Shown: positions 8,629 to 18,675, numbered from the stretch's first letter. The stretch: 64,000 nucleotides of DNA from Bog-756 sp963734395 (GCA_963734395.1 CAVTGY010000002.1:186001-250000), one strand, 5' to 3'. Translations and numbers: made by a program. The notes: a model not told the origin generated them from the letters alone.

Positions 8629-9180
8629 GAACAGGCTTCTCCGCGGAGTGTGTCGAGTGATTCCGGTTAGGTGGTCAGTCATTGCCCCGAGGCCAACGAC
8701 CAACGGATCGGAAGGTCCCCGTGTTATGTACCCGCGCACGAACGTCCAAAACCCCTAATCAGATTCGAGGCAAAGAATCCTGGCCGGGCCGGGGCCCTCA
8801 CAGACCCAGGTCAGTAGGTCATGAGGAAGCCTGGACCTGCCCGGTAGCCGAGACCACATACGACAGACCTGGCAGAACGGGGGCATCGCAGTTCGAGGGT
8901 GGCCCAGGTGATGGTCACGCAGGTGCCTACAACCAGCCGTGCCTGCCCTGCTCCCGGCAGGCCGGAGCGTTTCGCACCCCTCAAGGGGGAAGCCCAACCT
9001 GTCGATGGAGGGACGACGGGCTCGGACCACAGGTCATCCTCACGTTCCGGGTCCCTGGCGAACATGCAAAACGGCTCCGGCGGTTGGAGACGGCGAGAAC
9101 GATAACAAGTACCTGCCGATGCAGCAACCAGTGGGCTTTACGGACACAGCGATGCGGGCATCCGCCGGTGGGAGGACACG
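8629..9180. other. Intergenic stretch without a supported gene
   Basis: This 552-base region separates the divergent zinc-ribbon and glycosyltransferase genes. No frame has convincing coding character. It should contain promoters for both directions and a long leader for the glycosyltransferase; no terminator or riboswitch fold could be established by eye. Confidence 0.5.
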
Positions 9181-10584
9181 GTGACCAGTGTGATCGAGTC
9201 CCGGGTCGATCCCGGACCTGCCGAACTCGATCAGGCCCCCGGTATGCACCGCTCCTACTCGGTGCCGGCGCCGACAACGTCCCGTTTCTACGTTTCCGTG
9301 CGGTGGAAGTTCGGCCTCGCCGTCACCTTCGCCGCGGCGTGGCTGGGATTCTCGATCTGGCTCTCCATCCCCTGGATCGCCGGACTCGCCACACACATCT
9401 CGCTCGCCGCTTCCATCGTCATCGTCACCCTGCTGGCATTCCTCCCGGGGTTCGTCGTGGCCCTGCTGTTCGCCTCCCTCGTGATGGACAGGCAGCCGTC
9501 GTTCAAAGTGACATCACCGACAACGGGCGTCACCGTGCTCATCGCCGCCCGAAACGAGGAGGGTGCGATCAGTGACACCGTCCACTCCCTGGCGAAGCAG
9601 GACTACGCCGGCCGATGTGCCGTCATCCTCGTCGACAACGGCTCTACCGACAGAACGATCGCAGTCGCCCGGGAGGCGGCGGCTGAGGCCGACCTCGACC
9701 TGGAGATCGTCTCCGAAGGAGAACCCGGCAAGAACCACGCTCTCAATACGGGTCTCGCCCACGTAACGACGGACTTGGTGATCACCGTCGATGCCGACAC
9801 CCTGCTACAACGCTCGGCGATCCGACTGCTGGTCGCTCGACTCGAGTCGTCGCCCCCCGAGGTCGCCGCCGTGGCCGGGTGTGTGCTCGTGCGCAACAGC
9901 CGGAGCACGTTCTGGAGCCGGCTCCAAACGTGGGACTACTTCCTCGGGATCGCATCGGTGAAGCGGATGCAGGGCCTCTTTCAGAGCACCCTCGTCGCCC
10001 AGGGCGCCTTCAGCCTCTACCGTGCAACACCCCTTCGGGCCGCCGGGGGATGGCCCGATGCCATCGGCGAGGACATCGTCCTCACCTGGAAGATCATGGA
10101 ACAAGGCGCCCGGATCTACTTCGAGCCCCTTGCCGTCGGGTTCACCAGGGTGCCGGAGACCTTTACGGTCTTCGCCCGGCAGCGATCGCGCTGGTCCCGG
10201 GGGATGATCGAGGGCCTGCGCACCGTGCCCCCCTGGCGCCAGCAGCACGGGCTGGCCAAGGTCTTCACCGGGCTTGACGTTGCCATCCCGTTCCTCGACG
10301 CCGCCTATGTATTCCTTTGGATCCCGGGCCTGGTGCTGGCGTGCTTTGGCGAGTTTTGGATCGTGGGTCCGATGACGATCGCCGTCATCCCCCTCACCCT
10401 GGCCGTCTACGCCGTGCTCTACCACTACCAGAACAAGCGGGTCTTTCAACCGCTCGGGCTCCGGGTCCGGAGGAACCGGCTCTACTTCTTCCTCTTCGTG
10501 GTGATCTACCAACTGTTCATGTCGACGTTCTCGGTCGTCGGCTACATACAGGAGCTCACTGGACGGAACCGTCGCTGGAAGTGA
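9181..10584 (+). CDS. Processive family 2 glycosyltransferase, membrane-bound
   Basis: An intact 467-residue protein, GTG start following GGGAGG. Two hydrophobic segments lie near residues 38-60 and 65-100, then the GT2 catalytic domain: VTVLIAARNEEGAI, ILVDNGSTDRT, the metal-binding VDADT, IGEDIVLTWKI (catalytic GED) and RQRSRWSRG (Q/R-x-x-R-W signature of processive enzymes). Further membrane helices fill the C-terminus. The layout is that of PgaC/IcaA- or hyaluronan-synthase-like enzymes that make and extrude a beta-linked polysaccharide. The polymer and any partner genes are not visible; the gene is alone. Confidence 0.85.
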   Translation: MTSVIESRVDPGPAELDQAPGMHRSYSVPAPTTSRFYVSVRWKFGLAVTFAAAWLGFSIWLSIPWIAGLATHISLAASIVIVTLLAFLPGFVVALLFASLVMDRQPSFKVTSPTTGVTVLIAARNEEGAISDTVHSLAKQDYAGRCAVILVDNGSTDRTIAVAREAAAEADLDLEIVSEGEPGKNHALNTGLAHVTTDLVITVDADTLLQRSAIRLLVARLESSPPEVAAVAGCVLVRNSRSTFWSRLQTWDYFLGIASVKRMQGLFQSTLVAQGAFSLYRATPLRAAGGWPDAIGEDIVLTWKIMEQGARIYFEPLAVGFTRVPETFTVFARQRSRWSRGMIEGLRTVPPWRQQHGLAKVFTGLDVAIPFLDAAYVFLWIPGLVLACFGEFWIVGPMTIAVIPLTLAVYAVLYHYQNKRVFQPLGLRVRRNRLYFFLFVVIYQLFMSTFSVVGYIQELTGRNRRWK

Positions 10585-10644
10585 CCGGACAACCGCCCCG
10601 GGGAACGTATTTCAGGCGCTCGGATCGACGGCGGAGCCGAAGCC

Positions 10645-10857
10645 CTACTCCTGGACAGCCAGGGCCACGTCGGTGGCTTTGACCAGGACGGTCACCTCCG
10701 ATCCTGCAGCCAATCCGAGTTCTTCGGCTGCTTCACGGGTGATGGCTGAGGTGATCACGTCACCGCTCCGCAGCTCGACCTTCACGGTGGAGATGGACTC
10801 ACCGTGGTGGACGTCGGTGACGACGCCGGGGAGCTGGTTCCTGGTGCTGAGTTTCAT
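10645..10857 (-). CDS. Mop (molybdopterin/molybdate-binding) TOBE-domain protein
   Basis: A 70-residue single-domain molbindin: MKLSTRNQLPGVV, then GESISTVKVEL, ITSAITREAAEELGL, and VLVKATDVALAV. This is the standard Mop fold that oligomerises and stores or buffers molybdate. It is the last gene of the minus-strand molybdenum block, 33 bases after modC. Confidence 0.9.
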   Translation of the reverse strand: MKLSTRNQLPGVVTDVHHGESISTVKVELRSGDVITSAITREAAEELGLAAGSEVTVLVKATDVALAVQE

Positions 10858-10889
10858 CGGCCCACCATGCCAGACCCGGCAGCGACCCG

Positions 10890-11955
10890 CTAGCGCTGGT
10901 CATCGCCGTAGACGTCGATCTGGGTGGCCTTCACCGACGCCCACACGGGGGATCCGTCGGTTAGGCCTAGCTCGGCCAGGGACACCGCGGTGATCTCCGC
11001 CGCCATCCGGATCGGCGCGTCGAGCAGTACTCGCACCCGGTCGCCCATGAGGTGGACCTCGGCCACTCGTCGTGGCCCACGTGTTGCGCGGACTCCCCTC
11101 GGGGGCGCTCGAGGTACAGCGCTATGTCCCGGGGGGCAACCACGGCGAGCGTCTCACCGTCCACCGGACTGGCCACCTCGAGGTTCGACCGTCGGGGAGC
11201 ACCAGATTGGTACCGCGTCCCCGGCCCCGGAGCAGGTTGAGTGCCCATGAGTTGGGCCACATAGTGGGTGCGGGGCCGGGTGGTCACGGCTTCGAGGGTG
11301 CCCTGCTGCACGATCCGCCCGGCCTCGACGATGACCAGACGGTCGGCGATGGCGGCGGCGTCGAGCGGGTCGTGGGTGACCAGCACGCACGATCCACCGA
11401 ACTCGCCAAGGTGGCGGCGGAGCTGGTGCCGGACCGATCCGCGGGTCGAGACGTCGAGGGCAGCCATGGGCTCATCGAGGAGCAGGAGCCTCGGGTCGGT
11501 GGCCAGGGCCCGGGCCAGGGCCACCCGTTGGGCTTGGCCGCCCGAGAGCCGCCGGGGTTTGGACTGGGCCTTGTCGCCCAGCTCCATCCGGTCGCAGCCA
11601 CTCCGTGGCCAGCCGCTCGGCGTCGGCCTTGGAGCTGCCCCGGCTCCGGAGCCCGAAGGCCACGTTGGCCAAGACCGTGAGGTGAGGGAAGAGCAGGTAC
11701 TCCTGGAACACCATGGCGCACGGCCGACGTTCCGGCGGGATGAGCACGTTCGAGGCCGGGTCGTCGAGGACCCGGCCGTCCAGGACGATGCGGCCGGCCG
11801 ACAGTGGCTGCAGCCCGGCCAGGGACCGGAGGAGCGTCGACTTCCCACTGCCGTTGGGTCCGAGCACGGCCACCACTTCGCCGTCGGCCACCTCGAGGTC
11901 GAGACACTCTTCGAACGTCCCCACGATGACCCCGCACCTCGGCGACGAGACTCAC
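10890..11955 (-). CDS. modC: Molybdate ABC transporter ATPase (frameshifted)
   Basis: Reconstructed ATPase: Walker A GPNGSGKST, Q-loop FQEYLLFPH, signature LSGGQAQRV, Walker B LLLLDEP and switch THD, followed by a C-terminal TOBE/Mop domain ending in ATQIDVYGDD. The pieces lie in different frames: shifts are needed near 11915 (within a GGGG run), near 11590 (just before the signature) and near 11065 (in the TOBE domain). GTG at 11955 overlaps the modB stop, which argues for that start. It energises molybdate import with ModA and ModB. Because every motif survives on both sides of each shift, sequence error is likelier than decay. Confidence 0.85.
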
Positions 11956-12757
11956 GAGCTGATCGCTCCCAACCACCGTCCCCGCAGTGACACCAGCACC
12001 ACGATGGAGATGGCCAGCAGGGCCAGGGACAGGGCGATGGCGACGGGTTCGTTCTCCTGTAGGGCCAGGTACACGGCCAGTGGAAGGGTCTGGGTCCGCC
12101 CCTGGATGTCGCCGGCAAAGGTGATGGTGGCACCGAACTCGCCCAGGGCCCGGGCCCAGGTGAGCGCGGCGCCGGCCACCAGGGAAGGCGAGATGGTCGG
12201 GAGGGTCACCCGACGGAAGGTGGTCCAGCGGTTGGCGCCCAGGCTGGCTGCCGCTTCCTCGTAACGGCCGTCCATGGACCGCAGGGCGGCCTCCACCGTG
12301 ATGATGAGGAATGGCATGGCCACGAAGGTCTCGGCCAGCACCGCCCCGGCGGTGGAGAAGGTCAGCTGGATACCGAACCAGTCGTAGAGCAGCCGTCCCG
12401 AGGAGGCCGTCGCGTCCGAAGGCCAGGAGCAGGGCCACGCCGCCCACGACCGGCGGCAGCACCATGGGCAGCGTGGTGAGGGCCCGCACCAGGTTGCGCC
12501 CGGGGAGACGGGTCCGGGCCAGCACCCAGGCCAGGGGGACGCCCAGCACCAGCGAAAGGGCCGGTGGCCCACAGGGAGCAGATGAGCGACAGCTTGAGGG
12601 CATCGACCGCCACCGGGTTGGTGAGGTCGGACCACAGGGTGGACCAGGGGGCCTTGCTCAGGAGCCCGATCAGGGGGATGGCCAGGAACGCCACCGTGAG
12701 GGAGGCGACGGCCAGTACGAAGACCGGGGGGCGACGACCCCGGGTGGGGGAGGTCAT
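11952..12757 (-). CDS. modB: Molybdate ABC transporter permease (frameshifted)
   Basis: Reconstructed integral membrane permease. The N-terminus (MTSPTRGRRPPVFVLAVASL) is in one frame, the segment LVLGVPLAWVLARTRLPG to LLAFGRDGLLG in a second, and GRLLYDWFGIQLTF through the EAA loop (EAAASLGANRWTTFRRVTLP) to WLGAISS in a third, so shifts are needed near 12565 and 12410. The EAA motif identifies the docking site for ModC. Its ATG at 12757 lies downstream of modA and its stop overlaps modC. Confidence 0.85.
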
Positions 12758-12788
12758 CGATGGCACCGGCGCCAGGTCTCGGCCGCGG

Positions 12789-13607
12789 TCAAGTGGCGGC
12801 AGGAAGCTGGCCTGGTGCAGCACCTTCTGGGCCGACGGGCTGAGCACGAAGGCGATCCACGCTTGGGCCAGTGGCTTGTTCTTGGTCGACTTGACCACGG
12901 CGATGGGATAGCTGGTGGTCACGTTGACGGAGCTCGGGATGGGAACACCTTCGCCCTGGGCGCCGACACTCTTGGCATTGGTCACGTAGACAATGGCCGC
13001 CTCGGCATCACCGGTGGTGACCTCCGACAAGGTCGTGTCGACGTCCTGGCCGAGGGTGACCTTTGACGTGGGGATCGTGACGTGGGCGTTCTTGAGCGCC
13101 TGCTTCGGCCGTGGCCCCGCACGGCGCGCTGGACACACAGATGGCCACCACGTTGGCCTTGTTCAGGTCGGCCAGAGAGTGGATGCCCAGCGGATTCCCG
13201 GGTTTCACCACGATCTCCAACGAGTTGCGGGCGAAGATGACCGGCGTCCCCTCGATGTCACCGGATTTCTGCACGGTCTGCATGTCCCCGGGGGAAGCGG
13301 AGGCGAATACGTCGGCCGGTGCCCCTTGTTGGATCTGGGTGGCCAGCGTGCCCGACGAACCGAAGTTGAACGCCACGGTGGTCCCGGGATGATCGGACTG
13401 GAAGGTGGCGCCCAGCTGTGTGAACGCCTTGGTCAGCGAGGATGCCGCCGACACGGTGATCGACCCGGTGACCTTCGGGCGTGCTCGTGGTCGTGGTGGA
13501 GGTCGACGACGAACTCCCGCAGGCGGTGAGGGCCAGGGCCAGAACGGCGACGCTCCCGGCGATGAGCCAGGGCTCGCCGGACGGCCGTGGGCGGTCGGGT
13601 CGGTCAT
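12789..13607 (-). CDS. modA: Molybdate-binding lipoprotein (frameshifted)
   Basis: Reconstructed periplasmic-type binding protein. The signal and lipobox (IAGSVAVLALALTACGSS) lie in one frame, the mature N-lobe (GSITVSAASSLTKAFTQLG, SSGTLATQIQQGAPADVFAS) in a second, and the C-lobe (DVDTTLSEVTTGDAEAAIVY to KVLHQASFLPP) in a third. Shifts fall near 13580, 13490, 13105 and just before the stop at 12789. ATG at 13607 forms an ATGA overlap with the preceding regulator. The family binds molybdate or tungstate tetrahedrally and delivers it to ModB. Confidence 0.85.
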
Positions 13608-14004
13608 TGCGGTGCGGTACCTCCATGATCACGTCGGTGGACTTGACGACGGCGGTGGCCAGATCGCCCTCTTGGAGCCGGAGGTCGTCGACCGCCTCCC
13701 GGGTGAGGAGCGAGACGATGCGGAAGCGTCCGGCCCGGATCTCGATGATGGCGGTCAGTGCGTCACGCTCCACTCTGGTCACCACGCCGCTGAAACGGTT
13801 GCGGGCCGACTGGGTCAGGAGCTGCTCGGGCTGGTAGGCGTCCTGCTGCTCCCGGACGAAGCGGGCCAGCGAAGCGCCATCGACCATCCGGTGCCCGCCC
13901 TCGGAGCGCACCGTCTCCAGCCGGCCCTCGTCGCACCATCGGCGCACCGTGTCGGCGCTGACCCCGAGGAGTTCCGCCAGCTGACCGGGCCGGTACTGTG
14001 CCAT
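13604..14004 (-). CDS. Helix-turn-helix regulator with Mop domain (ModE-like role)
   Basis: Starts MAQYRPGQLAELLGVSADTV, a MerR/Xis-like excisionase helix-turn-helix ending at FVREQQ, followed by a TOBE/Mop domain (RNRFSGVVTRVERDALTAII, then SLLTREAVDDLRL and VKSTDVIMEVP). Such proteins are the actinobacterial counterpart of ModE and likely repress or activate the mod operon in response to molybdate. It is the first gene of the mod set and is translationally coupled to modA; a shift shortly before 13610 is needed to reach the overlapping TGA at 13604. Confidence 0.75.
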
Positions 14005-14109
14005 GACCGGTGAAGTTAGTCATCAACCTCGCAAATGTCCATTGAACGTGGCCTATTGAGTCAGTAGATACGAGGAACAAATGTCAAAGGCTATCGAGGA
14101 AGCGAGGAT

Positions 14110-14635
14110 TCATCCTGCTGTCCGCATCTCGCCGTCCTCGGCGCGCTGCCACGTGCCTGAGCGGCCACCGGTCTTGCGCCACAGGGTGAGCTCTTCGATG
14201 GAGGTGAGCGGATCGACGTCGAGCAGACGGCTGGAGCAACACCAGGGCGGCGGCCGTGCAGGCGGTGAGGGCCTCCATCTCCACCCCGGTGCGGTCGGTG
14301 ATGGTGGCCTCGGCGATGATCCGAAAACCGTCCGCAACCTGACGGACGTCGACGGCCACGCCGTCGAGGCGGATCGGGTGGCAGAGGGGGACGAGGGACG
14401 ACGTCTGTCTTGGCGGCCAGGATCCCGGAGAACCGGGCCGCTTCGAGCAGATCTGAGCCGACCGCCGGATCGGCGAGCACGGCGGACACATCGGCCGTGG
14501 TGCGGACCGAGCACCGGGCCTCGGCGATCCTGAGGGTGGGCACCTTGCCGGTGACATCGACCATGTGGGCCTTGCCGTGCTCGTCGACATGGGTCAGCCG
14601 CCCGCCCTCGGGCCAGACGGTCCGGCCACCGTCAT
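14110..14635 (-). CDS. moaC: Cyclic pyranopterin monophosphate synthase (frameshifted)
   Basis: Reconstructed MoaC: THVDEHGKAHMVDVTGK, LEAARFSGILAAKTD, then in another frame VPLCHPIRLDGVAVDV and TDRTGVEMEALTACTAAA, and finally in a third SIEELTLWRKTGGRSG before the stop at 14110. Shifts fall near 14605, 14400 and 14225. The LCHP and GVEMEALT segments carry active-site residues. With MoaA it converts GTP to cyclic pyranopterin monophosphate in molybdenum cofactor synthesis. ATG at 14635 overlaps the moaD stop (ATGA). Confidence 0.85.
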
Positions 14636-14873
14636 CCGCCCGACACCGGCGGGATGACGGCCACCTCGTCGTCGTCGGCCACCGGGATGCGCAGGCGGTG
14701 GCCGACTCCCCGTTGACCCAGATCCTCGAGGTGGCCAGCCACGCTCGGTGAACGCGGCGCCGTAGAGGGACTCGGCCGCGGTCAGCACCTGCTCGACGGT
14801 AGCTCCCGGCGATGTCGGCACGGGCCACACCGGCGGCCTCTCGCGCCGGCCCGAAGAGCCGGAGGTGGGCCAT
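14632..14873 (-). CDS. moaD: Molybdopterin synthase sulfur-carrier subunit (frameshifted)
   Basis: Reconstructed ubiquitin-fold protein of about 80 residues: MAHLRLFGPAREAAGVAR, then GATVEQVLTAAESLYGAAF, then WVNGESA, then VADDDEVAVIPPVSGG. The C-terminal Gly-Gly, which is thiocarboxylated in the working protein, is present. At least three single-base shifts are needed (near 14810, 14750 and 14695). It works with MoaE to insert the dithiolene sulfurs. It lies between moaA and moaC on the same strand. Confidence 0.8.
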
Positions 14874-14875
14874 GG

Positions 14876-15965
14876 CTAGCCTCCGATCATCGACATGGAT
14901 CGAGCCGGTCGGAGGAACCCCGGATCGTTGATGCCGTGTCCGGCCTGCTTGCCCCAGACTGCCGCTCGCAAGTGGAACTCCAGATCGCCGTCGGTACCCT
15001 CATGGCGCAGGAGCTCTCGGAGCTCGTGCTCGTCGTCGGAGAAGAGACAGTTGCGCACGGCGCCGTCTGCGGTCAGGCGGAGACGGTTGCAGGTACCGCA
15101 GAAGGGCTGGGTCACGCTCGAGATGAGCCCGATCTCCCCGCTCCGTCGACGAACCGGAAACGCTCGGCCGGCGCCGGACCGCGGGTCGATCGGCCGGTTC
15201 GAGGGGCCACGCCGCCGCGATCCGGTCGAAGACCTCCCGGCCGGGCACCAGCTGGTCGCGTTCCCACCGACCCTGGGCGTCGAGTGGCATGAACTCGATG
15301 AATCGGACGATCCGGCCGGTCTCCCGGGCGAAGGCGGCGAAGTCGAGGATCTCGTCGTCGTTCTGTCCGCGCAGCAGGACGACGTTCACCTTCAGAGGGG
15401 TGAGGCCGGCCTCCTCGGCCGCGTCCATGGCCGCCAGGACGGTGGCCAGCTCGCCGTGCCGCCGGATGGCGGCGAACCGTTCCGGCCGCAGGGAGTCGCA
15501 GCTGATGTTCACCCGGCGCAGGCCCGGCTGCGGCCAGTGCGCCGCCTGGTCGGCCAGCAGCATGCCGTTGGTGGTGAGCGCCAGGTCCTCGAATCCCAAG
15601 TGGCCAGGCGACCCACCAGTGTCGGGAAGCCCTTTCCGCACCAGCGGCTCGCCGCCGGTGAGCCGGATCGAGGTGACGCCGAGGGAGCGGGCCACGCCGG
15701 CCACTCGGACGATCTCGTCGAACGACAGCACCGTCGGTACGGGGCAGGAAGGTCATTCCCTCCTCGGGCATGCAGTAGGTGCAGCGCAGATTGCAGCGGT
15801 CGGTCACCGAGATGCGCAGATCGTCGTGGACCCGGCCGAACCGGTCGACCAGCTGGCCGTCGGTGGGCATCTCCGGCAAGGCCGGGAGCCCGGCCGGAGC
15901 ACCGGACCCGGTTCCGGTGCCGTCGGGGGGGTGGCGGTGATGCCGACGGGCACCGCGGTCACCAT
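14876..15965 (-). CDS. moaA: GTP 3',8-cyclase, radical SAM enzyme (frameshifted)
   Basis: Reconstructed MoaA. The N-terminal radical SAM cluster reads VTDRCNLRCTYCMPEEG, the SAM region SIRLTGGEPLVRKG, and the C-terminal second cluster motif FCGTCNRLRLTADG with RNCLFS. Frames change within the C run opposite 15925-15931 (one base short of restoring the frame), near 15735, around 15610, near 15190 and near 15115. The start at 15965 is supported by overlap with the moeA stop and by MVTAVPVGITATPP joining the downstream frame once the C run is corrected. Catalyses the first step of cofactor synthesis. Confidence 0.85.
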
Positions 15966-17231
15966 GGCGGACCGCCGATCGTCTGTCCCGATGCGCGAAC
16001 CTCGGGATCGGTGAGCAGCACGGCGACCGGTCTCCCCGGCGGCGACGCCCCCGCCGTCGGGGAGGACAGCCAGGGCGTTGGCCTCGGCCATGGCCAGCAA
16101 CTGGTGGGAGTCCTGTCCGACCATCGGTCGCAGTCGCCACCGTCCGTCCGCGTCCAGCGCACCGCGGCCGCCGGACGAAGTGGATCTTCCCGTCGGACGT
16201 CCGGGCCAGGTCGGCATTCGGTCACCGCCGGGACGACCACCCGGTGGAGGACATGGTGGCCGGCGATGCGGCGAACACCTGGTCGGACGAAGAGCTCGAA
16301 ACTGACCATGGCCGAGACCGGATTGCCGGGCAGCCCGAAGACCGGCGTGAGCGATCCCTCGAGGGTGCCGAAGGCGAACGGCTTGGCCGGCCGGATGGCC
16401 ACCTGCATCCACCGCATGGTCCCCCCGCTTCGCTTTTCCAGGACCACCTTCACGATGTCGAGGTCTCCGACGCTCACTCCGCCGCTGGTGACGATGGCGT
16501 CGCAGTCGACGCGGCCCGGTCCAGTGCGTCGCCCAGTTCGTCCTCGTCGTCTCCCACGATCCCGAGGTCGACCGCGTCCCAGCCTTCACGGCGCACCAGG
16601 GCCAGAAGCGTGTGGCGGTTGGCGTCGCGAATCTGGCCGGGGGCCAACGGTCCGGGACCCGAGACGAGCTCGTCGCCGGTGGAGAGGACGCCGACGCGGG
16701 GTCGGGGATGAATGCGGACCTCGTCGAGCCCCTGGTTGGCCAGGACCCCGAGGTGACCGGGTGTCAGGACGGTACCCGCCTCGATCACGACGTCGCCGAT
16801 GCGGACGTCCTCTCCGGCATGCCGGACCGCCTCCCCAGCGACCAACGGGTGATCGATCACGACCACGGTGCCATCGTCTTCGTGCGAGCAGTCCTCGAGC
16901 ATGCACACGGCGTCGGCGCCGGCAGGGAGTGGAGCCCCGGTCATGATGCGGGCGGCCTGACCCGGACCGATCGGCCGGTCGAGCGACGAACCGGCCATGA
17001 TCGATCCCACGACGTCCAGGCGCACCGGGGTCCGGTGTCGGCCGCGGGGTGTCATCCGCTCGGAGGGCGTACCCGTCCCTCGACGAGTTCGACGAAAGGC
17101 GGGACCGGCTCGGTGGCCGTCACCGGCGCGGCGACCACGCAACCCAGGGCCTCGTCGATGGGGACGAAGCGAGGTGTCCCCGGCCGGCAGGCTTCGAGCA
17201 CGAGCGCCTGGGCTTCGCCCAGGGGCATCAT
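15959..17231 (-). CDS. moeA: Molybdopterin molybdenumtransferase (frameshifted)
   Basis: Reconstructed MoeA: MMPLGEAQALVLE, EALGCVVAAPVTA, the segment GQAARIMTGAPLPAGADAV, RPRVGVLSTGDEL, GQIRDANRH, and in another frame GTLEGSLTPVFGLPGNPVSA. Shifts are required near 17060, 16500, 16250 and 16090. ATG at 17231 overlaps the moaE stop. The enzyme inserts molybdate into adenylylated molybdopterin. The GLPGNPVSA loop and TGDE motif are intact, so the active site is preserved. Confidence 0.85.
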
Positions 17232-17770
17232 GTCCCGACGTCCTCGGCCTCGTGGGAGCAGACGCTCCAGTCGGTACCGCCCGCCCAGGTCTCGCGCTTC
17301 CAGATGGGGACGGTGTGCTTGAGGGTGTCGATGCAGTACCGGGCAGCGTCGAAGGCCTCGGCACGGTGCGGGGTCGAGACGGCCACCACCACGGAGACCT
17401 CGCCCACTTCCAGGCGACCGATCCGGTGGAGCAGGGCCAATCGACCCACCATCGGCCACCGCTGCCGGGCCGAGCCGGCCACCTGTTCCAGGCGGGAGAC
17501 GGCCTGCTCGGGGTACACCTCGTACTCGAGGGCCGTGACCCCGGGGCGACCGTCGGAGAAGTCGCGGACGGTGCCGCAGAAGGTCACGATGCCGCCGCAG
17601 TCCGGGCGCGACACCCAGTGGAGGGCATGTTCCACTGGGAGCGGCGCGGCGGATACGGCGATCCAGTCCTGTTGATCAGATCGCAGCGGTGGCCGGGCCA
17701 CGTTCTCGCCATCGATCACATTCTCACCATGGGGCGATTGGTCGGTAACAGGCGCGTCGGGAGGTGTCAC
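17228..17770 (-). CDS. moaE: Molybdopterin synthase catalytic subunit
   Basis: An intact 180-residue MoaE. Characteristic segments: GGIVTFCGTVRDFSDGR, VTALEYEVYPEQA, HRIGRLEVGEVSVVVAVS, HRAEAFDAARYCIDTLK and VPIWKRETW, which contain the conserved Arg and Lys residues that hold the MoaD tail and the precursor. The N-terminal ~35 residues are an extension relative to the usual family length. It is one of only two moa/moe-type genes here without a frameshift. Confidence 0.92.
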   Translation of the reverse strand: MTPPDAPVTDQSPHGENVIDGENVARPPLRSDQQDWIAVSAAPLPVEHALHWVSRPDCGGIVTFCGTVRDFSDGRPGVTALEYEVYPEQAVSRLEQVAGSARQRWPMVGRLALLHRIGRLEVGEVSVVVAVSTPHRAEAFDAARYCIDTLKHTVPIWKRETWAGGTDWSVCSHEAEDVGT

Positions 17771-17813
17771 TCAGAACAAGGCTACCCCTCACCCCCTGCA
17801 ACGGTGCAGCGGG

Positions 17814-18281
17814 TCAATGGGGAGTGCCCCCGGTTAGAAGATCCAAGGCATGGGGGACGACGTCGAGAATGGCTTCGATCGACTCGGCTGCCCCCTTGGG
17901 GGAACCGGGAACATTGACAATCAGGCATGAACCGACGGTTCCGGCGATGCCACGCGAGAGCCGTCCGAGAGCGCTGGCAGCCCGGATGGCCTCAGAGAGG
18001 CCCGGCGCTTCGCGTTCGAGCACGGTCCGGGTCGCCTCGGGGGTGAGGTCAGTCGGCGAGAATCCGGTGCCTCCTGTCGTGATGACGAGACCTTCGAATC
18101 CGGCGGCCAGTTCCCTCAGGGCGGCAGCCACAGGAGCTACACCGTCCGGTACGGTACGGCACTCGACCACCTGAAAACCTCCAGTGGTCAAGAGAGAGAC
18201 CAATGCGGGACCGGAACGGTCCTCCCTCATGCCCGCACTGACTGTGTCCGATACCGTCAGCACCTTGGCGTGATGCGACAT
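17814..18281 (-). CDS. Molybdopterin adenylyltransferase / MogA-MoaB family
   Basis: About 155 residues from the ATG at 18281 (MSHHAKVLTVSDT). Motifs: VLTVSDTVSAGMREDRSGP, the conserved VITTGGTGFSPTD and the C-terminal GSCLIVNVPGSPKGAAE. These identify the MogA/MoaB fold, which adenylylates molybdopterin before MoeA acts. MogA and MoaB cannot be separated by eye. It heads the minus-strand cofactor block. Confidence 0.9.
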   Translation of the reverse strand: MSHHAKVLTVSDTVSAGMREDRSGPALVSLLTTGGFQVVECRTVPDGVAPVAAALRELAAGFEGLVITTGGTGFSPTDLTPEATRTVLEREAPGLSEAIRAASALGRLSRGIAGTVGSCLIVNVPGSPKGAAESIEAILDVVPHALDLLTGGTPH

Positions 18282-18442
18282 GGAGGTGATGGTAATGCGG
18301 GCTTCACAACGAAATCGCCGGTTCCACACCCGGAATCAGATGTGCGTGTGGCCGCATCCTCTGCGCTGACGGAAACGGCGAGGCGAGCGGAGCTACGGTG
18401 CTGGAAGTAGACAGGGCGGCAAGATCAAGACGGGAGCAACCC

Positions 18443-18655
18443 ATGTGGACTCGGGGCATCATCGGCGTTGTGCTCTGTCTCGTTGGGCTGGTATGGATCG
18501 GACAGGGCACCAACGCCCTCAGTGGATCCAAGATGATGAGCGGACATGGCCAGTACACCCTTCTCGGCATCGTCGTGCTGCTGGTTGGTCTGGCCTTTCT
18601 CGTCTGGGCGGCTTGGGTCCGCCGTCGACGAGTCGGCAATCAGTCGGACCTCTAG
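18443..18655 (+). CDS. Small two-helix membrane protein
   Basis: About 70 residues from the ATG at 18443, which follows GGGAG. Two hydrophobic helices (GIIGVVLCLVGLVWIGQG and LLGIVVLLVGLAFLVWAAWV) are joined by a loop with GSKMMSGHGQY and followed by a basic tail, suggesting both ends inside. I recognise the QG...GS-x-M-x-G loop from small actinobacterial membrane proteins of unknown function. Confidence 0.65.
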   Translation: MWTRGIIGVVLCLVGLVWIGQGTNALSGSKMMSGHGQYTLLGIVVLLVGLAFLVWAAWVRRRRVGNQSDL

Positions 18656-18675
18656 TCCGGCGACGGTCTACACCA

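Noticed and set aside
8841..8855. GGTAGCC string upstream of the glycosyltransferase, reminiscent of a c-di-GMP (GEMM) riboswitch
   Set aside because: The partner helix and the conserved GCAAA-type segments could not be placed at the right distances, so the fold is not supported.
13258..14004. Apparent fusion of the HTH-Mop regulator with the ModA signal peptide
   Set aside because: The ATGA overlap at 13604-13607 marks a normal gene boundary hidden by a frameshift.
10890..17231. Programmed ribosomal frameshifting as an explanation for the broken genes
   Set aside because: Shifts occur at many unrelated sequences, several per gene and in both directions, without slippery heptamers and downstream structures at each.
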